From assembly GCA_945872375.1 (NCBI GenBank), contig CAMBYR010000071.1, positions 1 to 8,976 of the forward strand: DNA of 8,976 bases. The letters run 5' to 3'. This DNA comes from an uncultured Blautia sp. (GTDB lineage: Bacteria > Bacillota > Clostridia > Lachnospirales > Lachnospiraceae). Of the stretch, positions 1 to 6,376 are shown one piece after another; the first letter of the stretch is position 1; every line of letters begins with the position of its first letter. A model generated the notes under the pieces. That model worked only from the letters and a program-made list of their open reading frames with translations, did not search any database and was not told the DNA's origin. The translations under genes and the position numbers were made by a program.

Positions 1-2
1 AC

Positions 3-359
3 CCGCTGGGTGTATATCATCCTCATGCGCAGTATCATCATATTAAAAAGGAAAACATTGGCCTGATCGAGGTCATGGGCCTTGCCGTTCTTCCGGCCCG
101 TCTGAAAGAAGAACTGGAGCTTCTGGAAGAATACATCCTGGAAGGCAGGGATGTGGCATCCAATGAGAAAATCGAGAAACATGCCGCATGGGCAGCAGAG
201 TTCCTTCCGAAATATGATTCTGTTACAAAAGATAATATTCAGGAAATTCTCCGCAAAGAAGTAGGAATCGTATTTACCCATGTTCTGGAGGACGCAGGCG
301 TATTCAAATGTACGGAGGAAGGCAGAGAAGCTTTCCGAAGATTCCTGAATACTCTGTGA
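3..359 (+). CDS. galT: UDP-glucose--hexose-1-phosphate uridylyltransferase, class II (C-terminal part)
   Basis: Leloir-pathway enzyme that exchanges UMP between UDP-glucose and galactose-1-phosphate in the cytoplasm. Only the last 118 residues are visible. The reading frame is open to the left edge, so the gene starts outside the window and the Met at 75 is internal. The visible start reads PLGVYHPHAQYHHIKKENIG, followed by LIEVMGLAVLPARL. I recognise this from the C-terminal domain of the Firmicutes-type (class II) GalT, which is about 500 residues long in total. The rest is helical and charged and ends FRRFLNTL before TGA at 357-359. No GC-rich hairpin with a T run follows, so transcription could continue into the next gene, although the two have no obvious functional link. 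The family call is confident; exact sugar specificity cannot be judged from this part. Confidence 0.9.
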   Translation, partial: PLGVYHPHAQYHHIKKENIGLIEVMGLAVLPARLKEELELLEEYILEGRDVASNEKIEKHAAWAAEFLPKYDSVTKDNIQEILRKEVGIVFTHVLEDAGVFKCTEEGREAFRRFLNTL

Positions 360-440
360 GACAGATGAAAAATGTTTGTTGTAAATATTAATTAATTAAT
401 TGCTCCGTCACATGGCTGCTGTCCGGGAATTTTATCATAC

Positions 441-446
441 AAGGAG
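441..446 (+). promoter_or_regulatory. Ribosome binding site fixing the start of the SGNH protein
   Basis: AAGGAG lies 4 bases before ATG 451, with the GG core about 7 bases away. The alternative in-frame starts TTG 400 and ATG 412 have no Shine-Dalgarno sequence and would put about 17 polar residues (REFYHTRRF) in front of an otherwise normal signal peptide. The site therefore supports 451 as the start. Confidence 0.8.
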
Positions 447-450
447 ATTT

Positions 451-1914
451 ATGACAGGAAAAATCAGAGAAAAAAATATACTGCTTGCCGGCTGCTTTCT
501 GGCGATTCTGCTGCTTTTGTCAGGCATGGTCTCCGTTCGGGGAGATGCGGAAGCAAAAAAATACACCGTTACATTTGTGAATCCTGCAGGAAAAAGCAAC
601 CGGGATTATAGGGCACTGGCGCTGGAGGTGGCAGACGGAGAGAAGATCACCTTTCCGAAAGTTCCTGTATCGGAAGGATATGCCGCCTGGGGATGGAGCC
701 TGGAGAGAAAAGCAAAATCCCCTTCCTATGCAGAAGGAATGACCATAGAAATTCATGAAGATACAGAGTTTTATGCCGTATGGAAAAAGCTTCCCAGCTA
801 TCAGATCACGTTCCACAACAATAGCGGTACCGAAGAGGGGGACGCCTACAAGGCACTTGACAGAACCGTTTATCGAAATAAAAAGCTGCGTTTCCCAAAG
901 GTACCGGAGGAGGAAGGATTTGAAGGCCTTGGCTGGAGTACCAGAAAGAGTGCAGAAACGGCGGAATATCTGCCCGGAGATAAGCTGAAAATATCCCGTG
1001 ACATGGTTTTTTATGCGGTACAGAAAAAGAAGATAACTGTTGTTCTGCATCAGAACAGCGGGGAAATCTGGCAGAGTATTGTGCTGGAAAAAGGAGCCGA
1101 TTACATCCTGCCGGAGATGGAAAATCCACCGGGGTATACGATGCTTGGCTGGTCTGAGACAGCGGGAAAGGATTCCAATCCGGATTACGAGCCGGGAGAA
1201 TCGCTGAAAGACCTGGACGAATCCATAGAACTGTATGCAGTGCTTTTTGACAGAAATACCGAGGAGGATCTGACGGCGGAGGAACTTCTGCAGTCGTCAG
1301 AAAATTCGTATGGGCAGGTGATTTTTGTAGGAGATTCCAGATTTAACCGTATGGAAAAGGTTCTGGAAAATCTGGGAGAAGAGAAGCTTACAGAAAATAT
1401 GAAATTTATATCCCAAAACGGCGCAGGTCTTTCCTGGCTGAAAGAGGAGGGTTACCAGGAACTTCTGAACAGTCTGGGAGATGCTTCCCAGACCATTCTG
1501 AATAAGAAAACGGCAGTGATTTTTAATCTGGGAGTCAATGAACTGGAGATTCCCTACCAGTTTGTGATGTATATGCGCAGCATAGCACCGGATCTGGAAA
1601 AACGAAACTGTGAGCTTTTCTATATGTCTGTGAATCCGGTAAACTTCGAGATGATCGTCAGACTGGGACAGAATGTGCCCCGTACAGAAGCAGCCGTGCA
1701 GAAGTTTAATGAAGTGATCCAAAGCGGTCTTTGCACGGGTGAGGACTGTCAGTACAGGTATCTGGATGCCTGTTCCTTCCTGGTTCGTGAAGGTTACAGT
1801 ACGGATGTAAATAAAAACGGAACAGATACGGGAGTGGATGACGGACTGCATTATACTTCCAGAACCAGTAAACGTATTTTCCGGTATTGTATGGAGGAAA
1901 TCAGCAGGGGCTGA
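451..1914 (+). CDS. Secreted InlB B-repeat / SGNH (GDSL-type) hydrolase domain protein
   Basis: A 487-residue exported protein. Residues 1-9 are charged and 10-29 are hydrophobic. The c-region RGDAEA offers a signal peptidase I site after Ala35 (AEA|K); otherwise this segment is an N-terminal anchor. Three InlB-type B repeats (Listeria-Bacteroides repeat, beta-grasp-like) follow at about 38-113, 117-193 and 195-265. Each has a GWS core and ends FYAVW, FYAVQ or LYAVL. The C-terminal half is an SGNH fold: block I GDSR (Gly294, Asp295, nucleophile Ser296), block II Gly324 or Gly326 in NGAG, block III GVNEL (Asn363), and block V DGLH (Asp464, His467). The catalytic set is therefore complete, which suggests an active esterase or deacetylase acting on a surface or extracellular glycan or ester. 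No LPXTG motif, C-terminal anchor or SLH repeat is present. The substrate is unknown. The last codons overlap the structured repeat at 1897-1965. Confidence 0.85.
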   Translation: MTGKIREKNILLAGCFLAILLLLSGMVSVRGDAEAKKYTVTFVNPAGKSNRDYRALALEVADGEKITFPKVPVSEGYAAWGWSLERKAKSPSYAEGMTIEIHEDTEFYAVWKKLPSYQITFHNNSGTEEGDAYKALDRTVYRNKKLRFPKVPEEEGFEGLGWSTRKSAETAEYLPGDKLKISRDMVFYAVQKKKITVVLHQNSGEIWQSIVLEKGADYILPEMENPPGYTMLGWSETAGKDSNPDYEPGESLKDLDESIELYAVLFDRNTEEDLTAEELLQSSENSYGQVIFVGDSRFNRMEKVLENLGEEKLTENMKFISQNGAGLSWLKEEGYQELLNSLGDASQTILNKKTAVIFNLGVNELEIPYQFVMYMRSIAPDLEKRNCELFYMSVNPVNFEMIVRLGQNVPRTEAAVQKFNEVIQSGLCTGEDCQYRYLDACSFLVREGYSTDVNKNGTDTGVDDGLHYTSRTSKRIFRYCMEEISRG

Positions 1915-1965
1915 TATTTCTGTGCATCGCGGAGCGTGTTGCCGGGAACGGAGTGAACAGCAGCA
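1897..1965 (+). repeat. Structured repeat, copy 1 (overlaps the 3' end of the SGNH gene)
   Basis: This 69-bp unit matches 2141-2209. It begins with a hairpin bounded by GAAAT (1897-1901) and ATTTC (1916-1920), which contains the stop codon of the upstream gene. The block TGTGCATCGCG follows, then a second stem-loop with arms TGTTGCCG (1937-1944) and CAGCAGCA (1958-1965) around a purine-rich loop containing GAACGGAGTGAA. From 1916 on, it differs from copy 2 by six transitions and one indel. The first hairpin's inner sequence is different between copies although its ends are the same. It lacks a T run and is not a typical terminator. Confidence 0.7.
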
Positions 1966-2004
1966 AAACGGTGACAAAAAACGGGGATGATTCTGTAATA
2001 TGCC

Positions 2005-2033
2005 TTGCATGAAAGGCAGGAATCGTCTATACT
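2005..2033 (+). promoter_or_regulatory. Candidate sigma-A promoter for asnS
   Basis: A -35-like TTGCAT (2005-2010) is followed by an exact 17-bp spacer and a -10-like TATACT (2028-2033, 5 of 6 consensus matches). The -35 matches only TTG well. Transcription would start near 2040, giving a leader of about 210 bases before asnS. It is the best promoter match I found in this gap, but it is a match by eye only. Confidence 0.45.
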
Positions 2034-2040
2034 AGAAGGC

Positions 2041-2069
2041 GGAACGGTTTTGAGAAACTGATTCGTTCC
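2041..2069 (+). promoter_or_regulatory. Hairpin at the predicted 5' end of the asnS leader
   Basis: GGAACG (2041-2046) pairs with CGTTCC (2064-2069). Inside, GTTT (2047-2050) pairs with AAAC (2055-2058) around a TGAG loop, leaving a 5-base bulge. It begins almost exactly where transcription from the candidate promoter would start, so it could be a 5' protective stem-loop. It has no T run and none of the conserved T-box bases. Confidence 0.4.
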
Positions 2070-2096
2070 TATTCACAGGTAATATCCCGCGAGGTG

Positions 2097-2120
2097 TTTC
2101 CATGCATTTATGCATGGAAA
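2097..2120 (+). repeat. Perfect inverted repeat (10-bp arms) in the asnS leader
   Basis: Arms TTTCCATGCA (2097-2106) and TGCATGGAAA (2111-2120) are perfectly complementary around a TTTA loop. The hairpin sits 20 bases before a second perfect hairpin (2141-2165) that has the same ATGCA/TGCAT tip. A 5-bp helix, CGCGA (2088-2092) with TCGCG (2172-2176), could enclose both hairpins as a multibranch structure. No T run follows, so it is not an intrinsic terminator. Confidence 0.7.
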
Positions 2121-2140
2121 TCCCGAGACAGTCAACGCAC

Positions 2141-2209
2141 GAAATTATGCATATTGCATAATTTCTGTGCATCGCGAGCATGTTACTGAGAACGGAGTGA
2201 ACAGTAACA
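2141..2209 (+). repeat. Structured repeat, copy 2 (two stem-loops)
   Basis: Second copy of the 69-bp unit. The first stem-loop has perfect 11-bp arms GAAATTATGCA (2141-2151) and TGCATAATTTC (2155-2165) around TAT. It is extended by GCAC (2137-2140) with GTGC (2167-2170) across one bulged T. The second has perfect 8-bp arms TGTTACTG (2181-2188) and CAGTAACA (2202-2209) around the loop AGAACGGAGTGAA. GCGA (2174-2177) can also pair with TCGC (2215-2218). Relative to copy 1, a G-C pair (1941/1961) is replaced by A-T (2185/2205), which suggests selection or inheritance as a folded structure. Confidence 0.75.
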
Positions 2210-2252
2210 CTGTTTCGCCTTACGTGATAATGAATAGAAAGAGGAATAGATT

Positions 2253-3644
2253 ATGAAACTTACTACAGTAAAAGAAATTTACAGAGAACGGGAGAAATTC
2301 CTGGACAGGGAAATAACCGTAGGCGGCTGGGTTCGAAGCGTCCGCGACTCCAAAACATTCGGATTTATCGTGCTCCATGATGGTTCTTTTTTTGAGACAC
2401 TGCAGATCGTTTACCATGATACCATGGCAAACTTTGCAGAGATCAGCAAGCTGAACGTGGGATCCGCCATTGTGGTAAAAGGTACACTTGTGGCAACGCC
2501 GCAGGCAAAACAGCCTTTTGAGATTCAGGCACAGGAGATCAGCGTAGAGGGCGCATCCGCACCGGATTATCCTCTTCAGAAAAAACGTCACAGCATGGAG
2601 TATCTGAGAACCATTACACACCTGCGTCCGCGTACCAATACCTTCCAGGCCGTTTTCCGTGTACGTTCTCTCTGCGCATATGCGATTCATCAGTTCTTCC
2701 AGGAAAGAGGCTTCGTATATGTTCATACGCCTCTGATCACAGGAAGTGACTGTGAAGGTGCAGGAGAAATGTTCCGTGTAACCACACTGGATCCGCAGAA
2801 TCCTCCTCTGACAGAAGAGGGAACCGTAGACTTTTCTCAGGACTTTTTTGCAAAGGAGACCAATCTTACGGTCAGCGGACAGTTAAATGCAGAAACATTC
2901 GCACAGGCATTCCGCAACGTATACACCTTTGGTCCTACCTTCCGTGCCGAAAATTCCAATACGACACGTCATGCGGCTGAATTCTGGATGATCGAGCCGG
3001 AATGTGCCTTTGCAGATCTTCAGGACAATATGGATCTTGCGGAATCCATGCTGAAATATGTGATTCGCTATGTCTGTGAAAATGCACCGGAGGAAATGAA
3101 TTTCTTTAATTCCTTTGTGGATAAAGGTCTTCTGGACCGTCTGAATCACGTGATGAATTCTGAATTCGGTCATGTGACATATACAGAGGCCATTGAGCTT
3201 CTGGAAAAGAACAATGATAAATTTGATTACAAGGTATTCTGGGGCTGCGATCTTCAGACAGAGCATGAACGTTACCTGACTGAGCAGATTTTCAAGAAAC
3301 CGGTATTTGTCACCGATTATCCGAAGGAGATCAAGGCATTCTACATGAAGATGAACGACGACAACCGTACTGTTGCCGCTATGGACTGCCTGGTTCCGGG
3401 AATCGGCGAGATCATCGGAGGAAGCCAGAGAGAGGATGACTTTACAAAACTGAAGAACCGTATGGATGAGCTTGGTCTGAAGGCTGAGGATTACGAGTTC
3501 TATACGGATCTCCGTAAATACGGTTCCACCCGTCATTCCGGATTTGGTCTGGGATTTGAACGCTGTGTGATGTATCTCACCGGCATGGGCAATATCCGTG
3601 ACGTGGTTCCATTCCCAAGAACCGTGAAAAACTGTGATTTGTAA
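2253..3644 (+). CDS. asnS: Asparaginyl-tRNA synthetase
   Basis: Charges tRNA-Asn with asparagine using ATP; a cytoplasmic class IIb aminoacyl-tRNA synthetase. The 463-residue length is normal for the family. Residues 1 to about 110 form the OB-fold anticodon-binding domain (GGWVRSVRDSKTFGFIVLHD). The class II catalytic core follows: motif 1 ends near Pro160 (HTPLIT), with the adjacent GSDCEGAGEMF typical of AsnRS. Motif 2 contains FRAEN (230-234) and motif 3 contains GFGLGFER with Arg437. The region before the C-terminal end, GMGNIRDVVPFPR, is also characteristic. AAAGAGG at 2238-2244 lies 8 bases before ATG 2253. A possible promoter and about 210 bases of hairpin-rich leader precede it. Many Firmicutes control asnS by a T-box, but none is recognisable here. 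No terminator is visible in the 59 bases to the next gene, so read-through is possible. Confidence 0.97.
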   Translation: MKLTTVKEIYREREKFLDREITVGGWVRSVRDSKTFGFIVLHDGSFFETLQIVYHDTMANFAEISKLNVGSAIVVKGTLVATPQAKQPFEIQAQEISVEGASAPDYPLQKKRHSMEYLRTITHLRPRTNTFQAVFRVRSLCAYAIHQFFQERGFVYVHTPLITGSDCEGAGEMFRVTTLDPQNPPLTEEGTVDFSQDFFAKETNLTVSGQLNAETFAQAFRNVYTFGPTFRAENSNTTRHAAEFWMIEPECAFADLQDNMDLAESMLKYVIRYVCENAPEEMNFFNSFVDKGLLDRLNHVMNSEFGHVTYTEAIELLEKNNDKFDYKVFWGCDLQTEHERYLTEQIFKKPVFVTDYPKEIKAFYMKMNDDNRTVAAMDCLVPGIGEIIGGSQREDDFTKLKNRMDELGLKAEDYEFYTDLRKYGSTRHSGFGLGFERCVMYLTGMGNIRDVVPFPRTVKNCDL

Positions 3645-3646
3645 TG

Positions 3647-3670
3647 ACTGTTCACCCCGTTTTCAGCAAC
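3647..3670 (-). repeat. Partial inverted copy of the structured repeat after asnS
   Basis: Read on the minus strand, these 24 bases match the second stem-loop of copy 2 (2183-2206) with only three substitutions, all transitions. The core AACGGGGTGAACAG matches AACGGAGTGAACAG. The rest of the unit is missing and its outer stem is poorly preserved. It starts 3 bases after the asnS stop codon, so asnS is flanked by copies in opposite orientation. Confidence 0.5.
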
Positions 3671-3703
3671 GATTTGTAATACCTACCTATAAGGAGTTTT
3701 TGA

Positions 3704-4786
3704 ATGATTCGATTTATTCATCTTGCAGATGTGCATTTGGGGGCAGTTCCTGACAGGGGCTGCCCGTGGAGCAGCCAGCGGGAAGAAGAAATCTGGGACA
3801 CATTCCGCCGGGTAATTGCTTCTGTCAGCAAAAATCCGGTGGAATTGTTATTTATAGCCGGAGATCTGTTTCACCGCCAGCCTCTGAAGAGGGAATTAAA
3901 GGAGGTCAACTATTTATTTTCCACCATTCCGGATACGCAGGTGTTTTTGATGGCGGGAAACCATGATGCCATCAGTCGGGAATCCTTTTACCGGGATTAT
4001 CCCTGGGCACCGAATGTGACGTTCTTTCAGACGGAAACGCCGGAAACGGTACAGGCACCGGGGCTTCCGGTGTATGTAACGGGATTCAGCTATCACCGGA
4101 GGGAAATCAGGGAACCTCTGTATGATTCCCTGACGCCCGGACCGGAGGAGGGATTTCATGTGCTGCTTGCCCACGGAGGCGATGAAAATCACATTCCCAT
4201 GGACAAGCTGGCTCTGGCATCCTCCGGCTTTGACTACATTGCTTTGGGCCATATTCACATGCCTCAGGCTGTGATTCGGGATAAAATGGTATATCCCGGC
4301 GCCCTGGAACCCATCGACCGGGGAGATATGGGCCCTCATGGCTATGTGGAGGGCAGCTGCGAGAACGGGAAGGTGCAGACACGATTTGTTCCTTTTGCCT
4401 CCAGATCCTACAAAAAACTGGTGCTGGAGCTTGGAGAGGAATCTACCCAGTTCTCCCTGGAGGAACAGATGAAAACGGCGCTTCTGAAGGACGGCGGGCA
4501 GGACATTTACCGAGTGGTGCTGCAGGGTGTTCATGCGCCGGATACCATGATTTTTCCGGAAAAGCTGAAGCTTCTGGGAAATGTGGTGGAGATCCTGGAT
4601 GAAACGCGTCCAGCCTATGACCTGGAAGCGCTGAGAAAGCGCTACAGCGGTACACTGGCTGGCGATTATATTGCTCATTTTACGGGCAGGACCTTAAGCC
4701 TTACAGAAGAAAAGGCTCTGTATTACGGGCTTCGTGCACTTCTGGAGGCAGGAGCTTCCGCCGGTACTCTTCTGCAGCAGACATAA
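3704..4786 (+). CDS. Mre11/SbcD/YhaO-family metallophosphoesterase (DNA repair nuclease-like)
   Basis: A 360-residue calcineurin-like phosphoesterase of the SbcD/Mre11 superfamily, closest in my judgement to Bacillus YhaO. Known relatives bind two Mn ions and cut DNA ends or hairpins together with an ABC-type ATPase. The metal motifs are all present in order: DVHLG (Asp9, His11), GDLFHR (Asp54), GNHD (Asn86, His87, Asp88), AHGG (His157) and GHIH (His183, His185). The catalytic domain covers about residues 1-230. The remainder is a C-terminal cap/partner-binding region, less conserved to my eye. AAGGAG at 3691-3696 precedes ATG 3704 by 7 bases. The ATPase gene starts 12 bases after its stop, as expected for a co-translated nuclease-ATPase pair. 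DNA repair activity is inferred from the family; the actual substrate is unknown. Confidence 0.88.
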   Translation: MIRFIHLADVHLGAVPDRGCPWSSQREEEIWDTFRRVIASVSKNPVELLFIAGDLFHRQPLKRELKEVNYLFSTIPDTQVFLMAGNHDAISRESFYRDYPWAPNVTFFQTETPETVQAPGLPVYVTGFSYHRREIREPLYDSLTPGPEEGFHVLLAHGGDENHIPMDKLALASSGFDYIALGHIHMPQAVIRDKMVYPGALEPIDRGDMGPHGYVEGSCENGKVQTRFVPFASRSYKKLVLELGEESTQFSLEEQMKTALLKDGGQDIYRVVLQGVHAPDTMIFPEKLKLLGNVVEILDETRPAYDLEALRKRYSGTLAGDYIAHFTGRTLSLTEEKALYYGLRALLEAGASAGTLLQQT

Positions 4787-4798
4787 AAGGAAAAGAAT

Positions 4799-6373
4799 AT
4801 GGTAATCAAACGTTTAAAAATTAAAAATTTTGGCAAAATTCATGACAGGAACATGGATTTTTCTCCTGGAATGAATGTTCTTTACGGCGAGAATGAAAGC
4901 GGAAAAACGACGACCTATACGTTCCTGAAAAGTATGTTCTACGGAATCCAGAGAATGCGCGGAAAGGCTGCCCGCACGGATGTTTATTCCACCTATGAGC
5001 CATGGGAAAACCCTGCGGATTATGGAGGGACTCTCTGGTTTGAAAATGGAGGAAAGAATTTCCGGCTTACCCGTAATTTTTATAAAAATGATCAGAAGAG
5101 TGAGCTGCTCTGTGAAGACGACGGGGAGCTCCTGGATGTGGAAAAGGGCGATCTGGATGCTGTGCTGGGAGGCGTGAGTGAAATCGTTTATGAAAATACG
5201 GTCTCTGTGGGACAGCTGAAAAGTGTGACCGGTCAGGAACTTATACGGGAACTGCAGAACTACATGGCAAGTTATCAGGGAACGGGCGACAGCACCGTGG
5301 ATCTGGGGCGGACCATGCAGTTTCTGAAGATGACCAGGAAAGGTTTTCAGACTCAGATACAGAAACAGAAAAAAGAAACAGAAAAAGAGCAGGATAAAAT
5401 TGCGGCCGGCATGGAATATCTCAGGGAGGAAATAGACAGCCTTCAGGATAAGAAAAAAGAAGTTTCTTCGCAGGAAAGTCAGTTTCAGATGGCGGAAGAG
5501 AATAATGGCGCTGTAATTCTGGATGAACGAATCGGCTATCTGCAGAGGAGACTGGGAGGGTTCTTCCTCATCATGATACTTACCGCTGTGCTGACATTGG
5601 GTACGGCGGTATTTGTGGGGCCGCTTCTGCCGGGCGGAATTCTTCCGGAACTGCTGATTGTGGCAGCAGGACTTGTTCTTTTGCTCCTGGAGTTTCGGAG
5701 CAGAAGGGGCTGTGCGGCGGAACTGGAAAAGAGACGCCGGATGAAGGCGCGCTGGATGCAGAAACAGGAAAAGCTCCGGTGGAATCGGGAGAATCTGGAG
5801 GAAGCTATTCAGGAAAAAGAAATGGCGATGGAAAACCTTCAGGAGGATTACCGGGAAGCGCAGGAAAAAATTTATCTTCCGCTGGCAGAGGAAACAGAGA
5901 TCGATGCCATCAATCTTGCCATGGAGACCATTGAGAAGCTTTCCGTGAGGATACATGATCAAATGGGAGAACGGCTTCGCAGACGTACCTCGGAAATCCT
6001 TTGTGAGATCACAGAGGGAAAATACCGGGAGGTTCTTATGGACGCGGGATTTCATATGACGATCAATACAGGTGAACGGACTGTTCCGCTGGCAAGCCTG
6101 AGCAGAGGGACACTGGAACAGATCTATTTTGCGCTCAGGATGGCGGCAGGTGAGCTTCTGTGCGGCCGGGAACGCTTTCCTGTGATTTTGGATGATGTGT
6201 TTGGCATGTATGACGAAGAACGGCTTGCGGCGGTATTACGGTGGCTTCACAGACAGCAGAGACAGGTGATTATCAGTACCTGCCATAAGCGGGAGATGGA
6301 GATCCTGGAACGAGAGGGAATTCCTTTCCGGAAAATATTGGTTGCTGCCGGTCATGGCAGCGGACAGGAGTAA
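4799..6373 (+). CDS. YhaN-like SMC/ABC ATPase with an internal transmembrane hairpin
   Basis: A 524-residue Rad50/SbcC/YhaN-type ATPase. The N-terminal half-ATPase begins VIKRLKIKNFGKI and has Walker A GENESGKTT (30-38). A charged helical stretch (about 180-250) leads to a strongly hydrophobic segment at 255-298, readable as two membrane helices separated by GPLLPGGILPE. A second charged coil (about 299-370) returns to the C-terminal half-ATPase, which has the ABC signature SRGTLEQ (435-441), Walker B ILDD (Asp465, Asp466) and the H-loop STCH. The Rad50 CxxC zinc hook is absent; the membrane hairpin occupies that tip position. Bacillus YhaN is much longer (over 900 residues), so the coils here are heavily shortened. 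AAAGGA just after the previous stop codon serves as the RBS. The protein presumably pairs with the upstream metallophosphoesterase at the inner face of the membrane. Confidence 0.85.
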   Translation: MVIKRLKIKNFGKIHDRNMDFSPGMNVLYGENESGKTTTYTFLKSMFYGIQRMRGKAARTDVYSTYEPWENPADYGGTLWFENGGKNFRLTRNFYKNDQKSELLCEDDGELLDVEKGDLDAVLGGVSEIVYENTVSVGQLKSVTGQELIRELQNYMASYQGTGDSTVDLGRTMQFLKMTRKGFQTQIQKQKKETEKEQDKIAAGMEYLREEIDSLQDKKKEVSSQESQFQMAEENNGAVILDERIGYLQRRLGGFFLIMILTAVLTLGTAVFVGPLLPGGILPELLIVAAGLVLLLLEFRSRRGCAAELEKRRRMKARWMQKQEKLRWNRENLEEAIQEKEMAMENLQEDYREAQEKIYLPLAEETEIDAINLAMETIEKLSVRIHDQMGERLRRRTSEILCEITEGKYREVLMDAGFHMTINTGERTVPLASLSRGTLEQIYFALRMAAGELLCGRERFPVILDDVFGMYDEERLAAVLRWLHRQQRQVIISTCHKREMEILEREGIPFRKILVAAGHGSGQE

Positions 6374-6376
6374 AAA

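Larger units (their letters stand above)
1915..2252. other. Gene-free 338-bp region upstream of asnS
   Basis: This region holds most of repeat copy 1, the candidate promoter, the leader hairpins and repeat copy 2 listed separately. No convincing protein-coding gene is present on either strand. A 19-codon frame at 2102-2161 is discussed as a weak candidate. No T-box, tRNA-like fold or intrinsic terminator with a T run was found. Confidence 0.7.

Noticed and set aside
382..400. AT-rich TTAATTAATTAA stretch as a promoter or terminator
   Set aside because: Palindromic by composition only. No well-spaced -35/-10 pair and no GC stem.
400..450. Upstream starts (TTG 400, ATG 412) for the SGNH protein
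   Set aside because: No Shine-Dalgarno sequence, and an atypical polar extension before the signal peptide. ATG 451 has AAGGAG at the right distance.
478..495. Lipobox-like LLAGC at residues 11-15 of the SGNH protein
   Set aside because: The Cys precedes most of the hydrophobic stretch, leaving an h-region too short for a lipoprotein signal. The AEA site after residue 35 fits better.
538..546. RGD tripeptide at residues 30-32 of the SGNH protein
   Set aside because: It falls in the predicted signal peptide c-region and would be removed or buried. A tripeptide match carries no weight.
2034..2252. T-box riboswitch upstream of asnS
   Set aside because: Expected from related Firmicutes, but no antiterminator consensus (AGGGTGGNACCGCG-like), specifier loop with an Asn codon or terminator with a T run is present.
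1297..3536. Minus-strand frames at 1297-2010, 2220-2726 and 2883-3536
   Set aside because: All run opposite to the SGNH gene or asnS, which are securely identified, and none shows a domain or a supporting ribosome binding site.
3914..4678. 254-codon minus-strand frame
   Set aside because: Antisense to the metallophosphoesterase, whose five metal motifs are intact in the plus frame.
5561..5692. Rad50-type zinc hook in the YhaN-like protein
   Set aside because: The coil tip has no CxxC. The segment is strongly hydrophobic and fits two membrane helices instead.
4814..6055. 413-codon open frame on the minus strand
   Set aside because: Antisense to the YhaN-like ATPase. The translation is Phe/His/Leu-rich low-quality sequence typical of a shadow of a Glu/Lys-rich coiled coil.
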